Shown here piece after piece: positions 16,685 to 25,119 of a DNA stretch of 43,468 nt. A program made the translations under genes and the position numbers. This stretch comes from Maribacter sp. 4G9. Its GTDB lineage: Bacteria > Bacteroidota > Bacteroidia > Flavobacteriales > Flavobacteriaceae. The notes below the pieces were generated by a model, which was not told the origin of the DNA, made no database searches, and worked only from the letters and a program-made list of their open reading frames with translations. The DNA is taken from the NCBI RefSeq assembly GCF_002742265.1, contig NZ_MDGL01000056.1, positions 1 through 43,468 of the forward strand, in the 5' to 3' direction. How positions within the stretch are numbered: position 1 is the stretch's first letter; each line of letters starts with the position of its first letter.

Positions 16685-17341
16685 ATGCTTGATAAAAACG
16701 GAATAGCAAAGCGTATAGCTCAGGAAGTTAAGGATGGATATTACGTTAACCTAGGTATCGGTATACCTACATTGGTGGCAAACTTTGTTCGGGACGATAT
16801 TAGCGTGGAGTTTCAAAGCGAAAATGGTGTATTGGGAATGGGTCCCTTTCCTTTTGAAGGCGAGGAAGATGCCGATATTATAAATGCGGGCAAACAGACC
16901 ATAACCACATTGCCTGGGGCCTCTTTTTTTGATTCGGCAACCAGCTTTTCTATGATCCGGGGAAAACATGTGGACCTTACCATTTTGGGCGCTATGGAAG
17001 TTGCGGAAAACGGTGATATCGCCAATTGGAAAATTCCTGGGAAGATGGTCAAAGGCATGGGTGGTGCCATGGATTTGGTATCATCTGCAGAGGATATTAT
17101 CGTGGCCATGATGCATACCAATAGGGACGGGGAATCAAAATTATTAAAGAAATGCACCCTACCGCTAACGGGAGTAAAGTGTGTAAAAAAAATCGTGACG
17201 AACCTAGCGGTATTGGAGGTGGGACCTGAGGGCTTTATCTTGTTGGAGCGCGCACCCGGGATATCCGTAGAAGAAATAAAGCAGGCTACAGAAGGCACGC
17301 TGATTGTGTCTGGGGAAATTCCGGAAATGAAGGTCGATTAA
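16685..17341 (+). CDS. scoB: 3-oxoacid CoA-transferase subunit B
   Basis: 218 residues, the catalytic beta subunit. The glutamate that forms the gamma-glutamyl-CoA thioester is in the conserved segment VEFQSENGVLGMGP, where the E of SENG is the expected nucleophile. The N-terminal GYYVNLGIGIPTLVANF and MEVAENGDIANWKIPGKMVK stretches are also diagnostic. It forms one operon with scoA, with only 3 bases between them. The pair would let the cell use acetoacetate or 3-oxoacids from leucine, lysine or ketone-body breakdown in the TCA cycle. Confidence 0.92.
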   Translation: MLDKNGIAKRIAQEVKDGYYVNLGIGIPTLVANFVRDDISVEFQSENGVLGMGPFPFEGEEDADIINAGKQTITTLPGASFFDSATSFSMIRGKHVDLTILGAMEVAENGDIANWKIPGKMVKGMGGAMDLVSSAEDIIVAMMHTNRDGESKLLKKCTLPLTGVKCVKKIVTNLAVLEVGPEGFILLERAPGISVEEIKQATEGTLIVSGEIPEMKVD

Positions 17342-17502
17342 AGCATGATGGAATGCAGTTCATCGGTGAATTAGGGTACCTTGTTTTATTCACAACATTC
17401 TAGGACATCTTCACAACAATAATTCGGTTTTAACTTGTCTTTGGACCTATCTTTACTTCACTGATGTGAATAACCCAAAGTAAAAACAAAACTTAACCTA
17501 AA

Positions 17503-17607
17503 ATGGATACCCAGAATTACATTCCCAGAGAAGAAAAAGTGCAAGTATACCATAACGATTTTTTGAGTGGTTTTGTACGATTGACGAAAAAGCTGTTTAT
17601 GCTTTAA
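17503..17607 (+). CDS. Possible 34-residue small protein
   Basis: A short frame starts with ATG at 17503: MDTQNYIPREEKVQVYHNDF, then LSGFVRLTKKLFML and TAA. I do not recognise it. What supports it is the setting. It sits alone in a 440-bp gap, is preceded by near-consensus TATCTTTA about 55 bases upstream, and is followed 12 bases after the stop by a very strong terminator. It has a charged N-half and an amphipathic, hydrophobic C-terminal end that might touch a membrane. No convincing Shine-Dalgarno is visible, which is normal for this phylum. A non-coding transcript ending at the same terminator is the alternative. Confidence 0.4.
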   Translation: MDTQNYIPREEKVQVYHNDFLSGFVRLTKKLFML

Positions 17608-17854
17608 GTCGTAGCAAAAGAAAAAAAGAGCAACTCCCCCAGGTTGCTCTTTTTTTTTGCCTTGTTTGAAATAGCATCCTTCCATTTCATGTACGAAGGC
17701 GTTACTATGGTTTTCTTAATAATATGGATATGACTTTGGCTTTAGAGGGGACATCTTCTTTTTTAAGGTAAAAAGCTACCGTATGCCCTGTAATAATCCC
17801 TATTTTTATAGCTATATCTTGTTATTATTATTTTCAGATCTAAATCCAATTTTT
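17608..17854. other. Intergenic stretch after the small frame
   Basis: It holds the terminator at 17620-17658 and the leader of the S9 peptidase gene. An ATG at 17783 extends the peptidase frame by 24 residues, but the extension would place a hydrophobic segment ahead of a clean signal peptide and is probably not used. I see no other gene in it. Confidence 0.5.
17620..17658 (+). terminator. Strong intrinsic terminator after the small frame
   Basis: AGAGCAAC (17627-17634) pairs with GTTGCTCT (17643-17650) around an eight-base C-rich loop. The seven A before it can extend the pairing into the following nine T, giving a stem of up to about 15 bp. It is symmetrical enough to work on both strands. 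Confidence 0.85.
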
Positions 17855-20227
17855 ATGACAAAGTACTTTTTTTCCTTTTGTACTTTTTTTCTGGTTCTTT
17901 TTGTTGATCTAGCCGCGCAAGAATCCAATACTTCCAAATTAAAGATTGAAGATATAATGAAGGGCGATGACTTTATTGGGCATAGGCCTTCCAATGTCTT
18001 TTGGTCGATGGACCAATCCACCATCTATTTCGATTGGAATCCGGAAATGGCCTATAGCGATTCCCTATACGGCTACAACCTAAATTCCGGAAGAATTGGA
18101 AAAATCGATTTTTTGGAGTCCCAGAAGCTTCCGGCAACTCGAAAAGTAGACCACCCCGCCCTAAATAAATCGGTATACGCCAAGAATGGGGACATTTTTC
18201 TTTTAGATCGTTTAACTGCCAATATGTTGCCCATTACAAAAACCAAGGAGAGGGAATCCAACCCCCATTTTATGGATAATGGCAAAAAAGTGGCCTTTAT
18301 AAAAAAATCGAATGTTTATTCTTGGGATATGGAAAGCGGGGTCTTGGAACAGCTTACCGACTTTGTAGAGAAGCTGGAAGAAGACCCAAAAAGGAGCACT
18401 AAGGATGAATGGCTGTACGAAGATCAATTGGAACTTTTTGGCGTATTACGGGAAAGAAAGGAAAAAAGGGAGTTGGGTGAGCGAATCTCCAAGAAATTGG
18501 ACGCCCTTGAACCCCTGCCCATAGCGACCGGGAATAAACAGGTCATCAACCAAACGGTTTCGCCAAACGGGCGCTATTTGACCTATGTGTTGATGGATAC
18601 CCCAAAAAACAAAAACACCATGGTTCCCCATTTTGTAACGGAATCGGGGTATACTGAAGAGCAAACTACCCGAACAAAGGTGGGCGACGAACTTCCTTCT
18701 TACGAAATGTTCGTGTACGACACAAAAAGGCGTACAAACTATCCGGTTGAACTAGATAGCTTGGCAGGACTAAACGACGTTCCGGAATTTATGAAGGATT
18801 ATCCCGATAAAACCTATGAAAACAAAAATCCCATTGGTAGAATAGGTAATCCCACATGGCATCCCGATGGAGAAAAGGCCATTTTGGACCTTCAGGCCAG
18901 CAATTATAAAGATAGATGGCTGGTGCTGTTGGATGCCGCAACCGGAACTATAACCCAACTGGACCGTCAACATGATGATGCGTGGATTGCGGGGCCTGGC
19001 ATTACGGGTTGGTTCAATGGTGGTGACCTTGGTTGGATGCCCGATGGAAAAAGTATATGGTACAAATCCGAAAAAACGGGCTACGCCCATCTGTATACTA
19101 TGGATATGGATGGAAAAAGCAAAAAGGCTTTGACCTCCGGCGATTTTGAGATTTACGACCCCTATATTTCCAAGGATAAGAAACGCTGGTATTTTACGGC
19201 GAACAAAGATCAACCAGGGGACCGTCAATTTTATACGATGCCGTTAAAGGGAGGCAAAATGCAACAATTGACCCAGTGGGAAGGAAGAAACGACGTAACG
19301 CTTTCGCCAGATGAAAAACAAATGGCCATCCTTTATTCGTATTCAAACAAGCCCACGGAACTTTATGTACAGAAAAATCCAGTGTATGGAAAAAGCGGCG
19401 ACTCCGTGAAAATCACCGAATCCAATACGGAAGCCTTTAATGCATACTCATGGAAAGACCCTGAAATCATTACATTTCCGGCAGCTGATGGGGCCAATGT
19501 TCATGCGAGGCTCTACATCCCAGATGCGAATGTAAAAAATAATGCAGCCATAATCTTTGTGCATGGCGCGGGGTATTTACAAAATGCACATAAGTGGTGG
19601 AGCTCCTATTACAGGGAATATATGTTTCACAATCTATTGGTGGATAATGGTTATACCGTATTGGATATTGATTACCGCGGAAGTGCTGGTTACGGCAGGG
19701 ACTGGCGTACGGGAATCTACCGTCATATGGGCGGTAAGGACCTTTCAGATCAGGTAGATGGTGCCAAATTTCTGGTGGAGAATTACGGAGTGGACCAAGA
19801 TAAAATCGGCATGTATGGGGGCTCTTACGGAGGGTTCATCACTCTGATGGGTATGTTCAATGCTCCCGAAACCTTTAGTGCGGGTGCCGCCATTCGTTCC
19901 GTGGGGGATTGGGCGGCCTATAACCACAGGTATACAGCGCATATTCTAAATACGCCTGTGCAGGACAGTTTGGCTTATAAACGTAGTTCTCCTATATATT
20001 TTGCCGAAGGTCTGGAAGGGAAGTTGCTCATTTTACATGGCATGGTAGACGATAATGTCCATTTTCAGGATATGGTCCGATTATCTCAGCGCTTAATCGA
20101 GTTGGGTAAGGAGAATTGGGAAATGGCGGTGTATCCCGTTGAACGTCATGGATTTGTGGAACCGAGCAGTTGGACGGATGAGTACAAGCGCATTTTTAAA
20201 CTCTTTGAGGAAACGTTGACGGACTAA
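17855..20227 (+). CDS. Secreted S9-family prolyl oligopeptidase/dipeptidyl peptidase IV-like peptidase
   Basis: 790 residues from the ATG at 17855, chosen because MTKYFFSFCTFFLVLFVDLA followed by AQES is a clean signal peptide. The N-terminal two thirds form a DPP IV-type beta-propeller. The C-terminal alpha/beta-hydrolase domain carries the catalytic triad: S657 in GGSYGG, D732 in HGMVDDNVHF and H765 in ERHGF. The glutamate-rich propeller segment DEWLYEDQLELFG resembles the part that holds the peptide N-terminus in related enzymes. It should cleave short peptides, probably at proline, in the periplasm or at the surface. A GNAT gene follows 2 bases after its stop. Confidence 0.88.
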   Translation: MTKYFFSFCTFFLVLFVDLAAQESNTSKLKIEDIMKGDDFIGHRPSNVFWSMDQSTIYFDWNPEMAYSDSLYGYNLNSGRIGKIDFLESQKLPATRKVDHPALNKSVYAKNGDIFLLDRLTANMLPITKTKERESNPHFMDNGKKVAFIKKSNVYSWDMESGVLEQLTDFVEKLEEDPKRSTKDEWLYEDQLELFGVLRERKEKRELGERISKKLDALEPLPIATGNKQVINQTVSPNGRYLTYVLMDTPKNKNTMVPHFVTESGYTEEQTTRTKVGDELPSYEMFVYDTKRRTNYPVELDSLAGLNDVPEFMKDYPDKTYENKNPIGRIGNPTWHPDGEKAILDLQASNYKDRWLVLLDAATGTITQLDRQHDDAWIAGPGITGWFNGGDLGWMPDGKSIWYKSEKTGYAHLYTMDMDGKSKKALTSGDFEIYDPYISKDKKRWYFTANKDQPGDRQFYTMPLKGGKMQQLTQWEGRNDVTLSPDEKQMAILYSYSNKPTELYVQKNPVYGKSGDSVKITESNTEAFNAYSWKDPEIITFPAADGANVHARLYIPDANVKNNAAIIFVHGAGYLQNAHKWWSSYYREYMFHNLLVDNGYTVLDIDYRGSAGYGRDWRTGIYRHMGGKDLSDQVDGAKFLVENYGVDQDKIGMYGGSYGGFITLMGMFNAPETFSAGAAIRSVGDWAAYNHRYTAHILNTPVQDSLAYKRSSPIYFAEGLEGKLLILHGMVDDNVHFQDMVRLSQRLIELGKENWEMAVYPVERHGFVEPSSWTDEYKRIFKLFEETLTD

Positions 20228-20229
20228 CG

Positions 20230-20766
20230 ATGTCGAACATCCCAAAACTTGAATTTGTGCCGTGCAAACCTTGCGATGTGGAGGAATTGATGTCCATATC
20301 CAGAACCACTTTTTCCGATGCGTTTCGCAATCTAAACAATCCAGCCGATTTCAACTCGTATCTGGATAAGGCATTTTCTAAAGAGCAATTATGCCGGGAA
20401 CTGGAAAACCCACATATGAATTTTTATTTTGTGTACTATGAAGGCAATTTGGCCGCTTACTTTAAATTGAATACAGAGGCTGCCCAAACAGATATAAAAC
20501 AGAAGGACTCCATGGAATTGGAACGAATCTATGTATGCAAGGCCTTTCAGGGAAAGCAATTGGGAAAGCGACTTTTGGATTGGATAAAGGATAGGGCTGG
20601 TAATATTGGAAAATCTTTTCTATGGTTGGGTGTTTGGGAGAAAAACCCGCGCGCCATAGCCTTTTATGAGCGTCATGGATTCTATAAATTTGGGACACAT
20701 CCCTACTATATTGGAAATGACAAGCAAACCGATTGGTTAATGCGATATGATGTTATAAACAGATAA
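20230..20766 (+). CDS. GNAT-family N-acetyltransferase
   Basis: 178 residues with the GNAT fold. Motif A, which binds the acetyl-CoA pyrophosphate, is visible in YVCKAFQGKQLGKRLLDWIK (Q-x-x-x-G-K pattern). Motif B follows in LWLGVWEKNPRAIAFYERHG, ending FYKFGTHPY. It transfers an acetyl group to an amine in the cytoplasm; the acceptor cannot be told. It starts 2 bases after the S9 peptidase stop and ends 4 bases before the next gene, so it is the middle gene of a three-gene operon. Relatives often act on small molecules or peptide N-termini. Confidence 0.85.
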   Translation: MSNIPKLEFVPCKPCDVEELMSISRTTFSDAFRNLNNPADFNSYLDKAFSKEQLCRELENPHMNFYFVYYEGNLAAYFKLNTEAAQTDIKQKDSMELERIYVCKAFQGKQLGKRLLDWIKDRAGNIGKSFLWLGVWEKNPRAIAFYERHGFYKFGTHPYYIGNDKQTDWLMRYDVINR

Positions 20767-20770
20767 AACT

Positions 20771-21928
20771 ATGAGTATGAAAAGTTATGTGAACATCTTT
20801 TTTTTCTTTTTGTTTTCCTGTGCATTGAGTGCCCAGGAATACTATTTTCCTGAACCCAATGCCGCTTGGGAACAAAAAAGGCCACAAGAATATAAAATCA
20901 ATACGGATAAACTTCAGGCTGCGGTGGATTTCGCACAAGCGAACGAATACTCCGGTTCAAGGGACCTTAGAATTGCCATCTTGAAGGGATTTGAAAGGGA
21001 ACCCTTCCATAAAATCCTAGGTCCTACCAAAAAACGGGGCGGACCTGCGGGCATGATACTAAAAAATGGGTACATCGTGGCCCAATGGGGAGATGTAAAA
21101 CGTGTGGATATGACGTTTAGTGTCACCAAAAGTTTTCTGAGTACTACCGCAGGTATCGCGGTGGACCGTGGTTTGATAGAATCAACCAAGGATAAAGCTT
21201 CGGATTATATCTGGGACGGTACTTTTGATGGGGAACATAATTCCAAAATTACCTGGGAACATTTGCTACAACAAAATTCTGCATGGTCTGGAGAAATATG
21301 GGGCGGTAAGGATTGGGCGGATCGTCCGCCCAGTGAAGGCGGCATAGATGATTGGAAATTTGAAAGACCCAAGGAGCCCGGTACGTTTATGGAGTACAAT
21401 GACGTACGTGTCAATGTGTTGGCCTATGCCTTAACCCATCTTTGGAGAAAACCGTTGCCACAGGTATTAAAGGAAAACATTATGGACCGTATTGGCGCAA
21501 GTACTACTTGGAGGTGGTATGGATATGACCATGCATGGACGGAAATCGATGGTATCAATATGAAGTCCGTAACGGGTGGAGGTCATTCCGGTGCAGGTCT
21601 ATTTATCAATACAGAGGACATGGCCCGCTTTGGACTGCTATTTCTAAATGATGGGAAATGGAATAATGAACAACTCATAAGTGAGGATTGGATTAAGCAG
21701 GCCATTGCACCGTCTACTCCAAATGTCAATTATGGATATATGTGGTGGTTGAACAAAAAGGGAAATAGACATTGGGACGGATTATCGGAGAACATCTATT
21801 ATGCGGCCGGTTTTGGAGGCAATTTTATTGTTATTGATAAAGAAAATGACATGGTGGTAATCACACGTTGGTTGGAACCGAATAAAATCGGCGAATTTAT
21901 GGCCAAAGTAAACGCGGTGCTGAATTAA
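20771..21928 (+). CDS. Secreted beta-lactamase-family serine hydrolase
   Basis: 385 residues; a second Met two codons in (MKSYVN) is an equally good start. The signal peptide is about residues 1-21 (FFFFLFSCALSAQ). The class C beta-lactamase/esterase fold is indicated by the SxxK motif S117-K120 (FSVTKSF) and a Y209-N-D motif in MEYNDVRVN in place of the usual YxN. This family covers esterases, D-aminopeptidases and peptidoglycan enzymes; a true beta-lactamase is unlikely. It is the last gene of the S9-GNAT operon. Its stop shares the palindrome TTAA (21925-21928) with the stop of the opposing aminotransferase gene. Confidence 0.83.
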   Translation: MSMKSYVNIFFFFLFSCALSAQEYYFPEPNAAWEQKRPQEYKINTDKLQAAVDFAQANEYSGSRDLRIAILKGFEREPFHKILGPTKKRGGPAGMILKNGYIVAQWGDVKRVDMTFSVTKSFLSTTAGIAVDRGLIESTKDKASDYIWDGTFDGEHNSKITWEHLLQQNSAWSGEIWGGKDWADRPPSEGGIDDWKFERPKEPGTFMEYNDVRVNVLAYALTHLWRKPLPQVLKENIMDRIGASTTWRWYGYDHAWTEIDGINMKSVTGGGHSGAGLFINTEDMARFGLLFLNDGKWNNEQLISEDWIKQAIAPSTPNVNYGYMWWLNKKGNRHWDGLSENIYYAAGFGGNFIVIDKENDMVVITRWLEPNKIGEFMAKVNAVLN

Positions 21929-23079
21929 AGACCATTTAGAATTTCCAAAGCCTTGGATAAGGTATCTTCTGTTTTTGCAAAACAAAACCGAAGTACTTTA
22001 TCGTCCCTATTATTTACATTGAAGGAAGAAATTGGAATACTGGCCAACTTGTGTTCCAGAATCAGTTTTTTTGCAAATTCCTCATCGGTTTCCTGGGTGA
22101 GTTGTGTGTAGTCCAATAGCTGGAAATAGGTGCCTTGCGAGGGGATGAACTTAAATTTACTATTGGCAAGGCCCTTAAGAAATAGGTCTCGTTTCCCCTG
22201 ATAAAAATCATTGAGTCCAAGATAACGTTCGGGAGTTTTTAAGTATTCTGTCAAAGCCCGCTGTACTGGATGGTCCACACAGAAAACGGCAAATTGGTGC
22301 ACGTTTCTAAACTCTTCCATTAGGGCTTTAGAAGCGGCACAATAACCTATTTTCCAACCTGTAACGTGGAAGGTTTTGCCAAAGGATGCACAGACAAAAC
22401 TTCGTTCTGCTAAATCTGGAAATCTTGAAACGCTTTGATGCTCCTTTCCATCAAAAACAATATGTTCGTAGACTTCGTCACTTAACACCAAAATATTTGT
22501 GTCCTTGAGAATTTCCTGTAACCGCAGCATATCGTCTTCGGAAAGTATTTTCCCACTAGGATTATGAGGCGTATTGATAATCACCATTTTGGTTTTTTTG
22601 GTGATTTTGGCTTTGAAGGCTTTCCAATCAATTTTATAATCTGGGACATCTAATTGTAGAAAAATAGGTATTCCCCCGTTGACCTGAATGGCGGGCTCAT
22701 AACAATCATAAGCAGGTTTTAGTACGATTACCTCATCTCTTGGATGTACAAATGCCGTTATGACCGTGTAAATGGCCTGGGTAGCCCCTACGGTAATTGT
22801 TATTTCAGTTTTTGGATGATATTGATGACCATGGAGTGTTTGAATTTTTTCTGAAATAATTTCTCTTAAGCCATAATAGCCCTGCATTGGGGCATATTGG
22901 TTATGACCCTGTTCCATAGCTTGGTTTACCAAGGAAATTAGTTTGGCATCCGCTTCAAAATTTGGAAACCCTTGGGACAGGTCAATAGCGTTATGTTTTC
23001 GGGCCAAATTCCCTACGGTGGTAAAAATGGTGGTTTTTACATCGGGCAATTTGGATATAATTTTTTTTTCCTTGTTCAT
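21925..23079 (-). CDS. PLP-dependent aminotransferase, methionine/kynurenine aminotransferase type (YbdL-like)
   Basis: 384 residues, fold type I aminotransferase class I/II. The N-terminal IDLSQGFPNFEAD and GHNQYAPMQGYYGLREIISE are typical of the YbdL/kynurenine-oxoglutarate transaminase group. The PLP-binding lysine lies in CASFGKTFHVTGWKIGYCAA, and the INTPHNPSG and LSDEVYEHIVFDG segments bind the cofactor. It transfers the amino group from methionine or an aromatic amino acid to a 2-oxoacid in the cytoplasm. Upstream on the same strand is the PfpI gene, but a terminator (23097-23122) separates them, so it probably has its own promoter. Confidence 0.9.
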   Translation of the reverse strand: MNKEKKIISKLPDVKTTIFTTVGNLARKHNAIDLSQGFPNFEADAKLISLVNQAMEQGHNQYAPMQGYYGLREIISEKIQTLHGHQYHPKTEITITVGATQAIYTVITAFVHPRDEVIVLKPAYDCYEPAIQVNGGIPIFLQLDVPDYKIDWKAFKAKITKKTKMVIINTPHNPSGKILSEDDMLRLQEILKDTNILVLSDEVYEHIVFDGKEHQSVSRFPDLAERSFVCASFGKTFHVTGWKIGYCAASKALMEEFRNVHQFAVFCVDHPVQRALTEYLKTPERYLGLNDFYQGKRDLFLKGLANSKFKFIPSQGTYFQLLDYTQLTQETDEEFAKKLILEHKLASIPISSFNVNNRDDKVLRFCFAKTEDTLSKALEILNGL

Positions 23080-23096
23080 AGTTATAAAAATAAACT

Positions 23097-23122
23097 AAAA
23101 AAGCCCGAGTCGAAACCCGGGC
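23097..23122 (-). terminator. Terminator of the PfpI/DJ-1 gene
   Basis: On the minus strand GCCCGGGT (23122-23115) pairs with the opposing ACTCGGGC arm (23110-23103), one mismatch included, around a TTCG loop, followed by TTTTTT. It lies 26 bases after the stop of the gene at 23148. Confidence 0.7.
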
Positions 23123-23147
23123 CTTTCTAAACAACTAAACTAAAAAA

Positions 23148-23693
23148 TTAAGCATGTTGCTCCTTATGTTTCCCTTCCTTGATTTCCTCAATTAACTTGG
23201 AGTTAAAGGCTGGTAGGTCGTTAGGATTTCTACTGGTCACAAAACCATCATCTACAACAACTTCCTTGTCTTCCCATTTGGCCCCAGCATTGATAAGGTC
23301 ATCTTTGATGGAGCTAAAGGATGTAAGGGTTCTTCCTTTTACCACATCGGCACTTATTAAAATCTGTGGGGCATGGCAAATAGCTGCCACCGGCTTTTTC
23401 ATGCTAAAGAAATCCCTAACAAAAACCAGTGCATCTTCGTTCCTTCTCAAAGTATCTGGGTTGATTACACCACCAGGTAACATTAAGGCATTATAATCTT
23501 CCGCTTTTACATCCGAAAGATTTTTATCCACATCATAGCTATTGGACCAATTACCATGGGACCAACTTTTTATTTTACCGTTTTCAGGGCTTATGATATC
23601 TACTTGAAAGCCTTCATTTTCCATGGCTTCCTTTGGGGATTTTAATTCACTTTCTTCAAATCCATGTGTTGCTAAAATTGCAATCCTCTTCAT
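23148..23693 (-). CDS. DJ-1/PfpI-family protein (type 1 glutamine amidotransferase-like, YhbO type)
   Basis: 181 residues. The DJ-1/PfpI fold is clear from ILATHGFEESELKSPKEAME at the N-terminus, LMLPGGVINPDTLR, and the nucleophile elbow AAICHAPQIL with its conserved Cys-His. The C-terminal VVDDGFVTSRNPNDLPAFN is shared with YhbO and PfpI. Members protect cells against stress, and hydrolysis of glycated or glyoxal adducts is reported for several. It acts in the cytoplasm. The gene is probably monocistronic, with a terminator right behind it. Confidence 0.88.
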   Translation of the reverse strand: MKRIAILATHGFEESELKSPKEAMENEGFQVDIISPENGKIKSWSHGNWSNSYDVDKNLSDVKAEDYNALMLPGGVINPDTLRRNEDALVFVRDFFSMKKPVAAICHAPQILISADVVKGRTLTSFSSIKDDLINAGAKWEDKEVVVDDGFVTSRNPNDLPAFNSKLIEEIKEGKHKEQHA

Positions 23694-23803
23694 TATATTC
23701 TAATTTTTAGGTTAAACTTTTTTTCACTCTTAATATAGGGGAAGTAAACCTAAACATGCGTTAAGACCTTATTAAATAAGGGTTTTTAAAGGTTAAGCTT
23801 ATC

Positions 23804-24298
23804 TTAATGCAACTTGTTGTTATCCTGATTTTCCATCTTGTCCAAATGTTTCAGAACCAACTGAAGGCATTTTTCCAGTTCCTTTTTTACTTCGGTTTCC
23901 CAGAATCTGAAAATAGAATATCCCAAACGCTCTAGCTCTCTGTTAACTTCTTCATCGCGCTGCATGTTCCGTTCAATTTTGGCAATCCAAAACGCACGGT
24001 TGGTCTTAATTTTGGGTTTCCGTTCTTTCCAGTTTTTGCCGTGCCAGTATTCTCCATCGATAAAGATGACCGTTTTGTATTTGTTGAGGGCGATATCAGG
24101 CTTTCCTATCAATTTTTTATAATCAACCCGATATCTATATCCTGCGGCATACAAAGCCTTTCTAAAAGCCATTTCAGGTATGGTGTTCTTGCCACGTATT
24201 TTGCTCATGATCTTTGACCGTTGAGGCGTAGTATAGAAACCAGATTCCTCATTAAATCTTGGGACTTTAATACGTTCTTCTGAATATTTTTTGGGCAT
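23804..24298 (-). CDS. Very-short-patch-repair (Vsr)-like endonuclease without classical zinc ligands
   Basis: 164 residues, close to E. coli Vsr (156). Vsr nicks beside T:G mismatches that arise by deamination of 5-methylcytosine. The active-site pattern is kept: E42 in IPEMAFR, D68 in GKPDIA, T76 in KTVIF and H86 in YWHGK. The MSKIRGKNT segment and the ERNMQRDEEVNRELERLGY helix are also typical. However, the four zinc ligands of E. coli Vsr (C66, H71, C73, C117) line up with E83, K88, W90 and the T of WETEV. No cytosine methyltransferase gene is nearby. Its start is flush with the terminator of sdhCAB. It may belong to a wider group of restriction-like nucleases. Confidence 0.85.
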   Translation of the reverse strand: MPKKYSEERIKVPRFNEESGFYTTPQRSKIMSKIRGKNTIPEMAFRKALYAAGYRYRVDYKKLIGKPDIALNKYKTVIFIDGEYWHGKNWKERKPKIKTNRAFWIAKIERNMQRDEEVNRELERLGYSIFRFWETEVKKELEKCLQLVLKHLDKMENQDNNKLH

Positions 24299-24304
24299 CC
24301 CTTA

Positions 24305-24340
24305 AAAGTAAAAAATCCCATTTCATTCGAAATGGGATTT
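24305..24340 (-). terminator. Terminator of the sdhCAB operon
   Basis: A perfect 12-bp stem, AAATCCCATTTC (24313-24324) with GAAATGGGATTT (24329-24340), loop ATTC. On the minus strand it is followed by TTTACTTTT. It lies 24 bases after the sdhB stop, and the Vsr-like gene begins only 7 bases further on. Confidence 0.85.
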
Positions 24341-24363
24341 AAATAAATTTTATGATGTGGTAA

Positions 24364-25110
24364 CTAGTCCTTGATATTGGCAAAAAGGTATTCCCTGTTC
24401 ATGCGCGCAATATTCTCCAAGGAAATTCCTTTTGGACATTCTACCTCGCATGCACCCGTATTGGTGCAGTTTCCAAAGCCTTCCAGGTCCATTTGTGCGA
24501 CCATATTCTTTACACGATCAACGGCTTCCACCCTACCTTGCGGTAAGAGGGCGTATTGGGAAACCTTGGCACCTACGAATAACATGGCCGAAGAATTTTT
24601 GCAACTGGCCACACAGGCACCACACCCTATACATGTGGCGGCACTAAAGGCATCGTCCGCATCGTGTTTGTTTATAGGAATCGCGTTGGCGTCTATCGTA
24701 TTTCCAGAGGTATTAACCGATATAAATCCGCCAGCGTTCTGAATACGGTCAAAGGCACTTCTATCAACGATCAAATCCTTTATTACAGGAAATGCGGTGG
24801 CCCTAAACGGTTCTATATAAATGGTATCCCCATCCTTAAACTTACGCATATGCAATTGACATGTTGTAACACCTCTATCAGGTCCGTGAGCCTCGCCGTT
24901 AATGTACAAGGAACATGACCCACAAATGCCTTCCCTACAATCATGGTCAAAAGCTACGGGTTCCTCTCCCTTTAGGATAAGCCCACTGTTTAACACATCC
25001 AGCATTTCCAAAAAGGACATATCAGGAGAGACGTCGTTGATTTTGTAATCAACCATTTTCCCTTTATCATTAGCGTTTTTTTGACGCCAAATTTTCAATG
25101 TTAAATTCAT
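24364..25110 (-). CDS. sdhB: Succinate dehydrogenase/fumarate reductase iron-sulfur subunit
   Basis: 248 residues. It carries electrons from the flavoprotein to the quinone site through three Fe-S centres. The 2Fe-2S ligands are in [16 protein letters not shown] with the distal C of GVTTC. The 4Fe-4S and 3Fe-4S ligands follow in [15 protein letters not shown] and [15 protein letters not shown]. It sits on the cytoplasmic face of the inner membrane and is the last gene of sdhCAB, 9 bases after sdhA. Its sequence fits the Bacteroidota/epsilon type, in which the same complex may work in either direction. Confidence 0.95.
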   Translation of the reverse strand: MNLTLKIWRQKNANDKGKMVDYKINDVSPDMSFLEMLDVLNSGLILKGEEPVAFDHDCREGICGSCSLYINGEAHGPDRGVTTCQLHMRKFKDGDTIYIEPFRATAFPVIKDLIVDRSAFDRIQNAGGFISVNTSGNTIDANAIPINKHDADDAFSAATCIGCGACVASCKNSSAMLFVGAKVSQYALLPQGRVEAVDRVKNMVAQMDLEGFGNCTNTGACEVECPKGISLENIARMNREYLFANIKD

Positions 25111-25119
25111 AGCTTTCCT

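Noticed and set aside
17783-17854. Upstream ATG for the S9 peptidase at 17783
   Set aside because: It adds a second hydrophobic stretch before the clear signal peptide that starts at 17855.
23757-23795. Hairpin CCTTAT-TAA-ATAAGG followed by GTTTTT on the plus strand as a terminator
   Set aside because: Weak AT-rich stem with a three-base loop and no plus-strand gene upstream.
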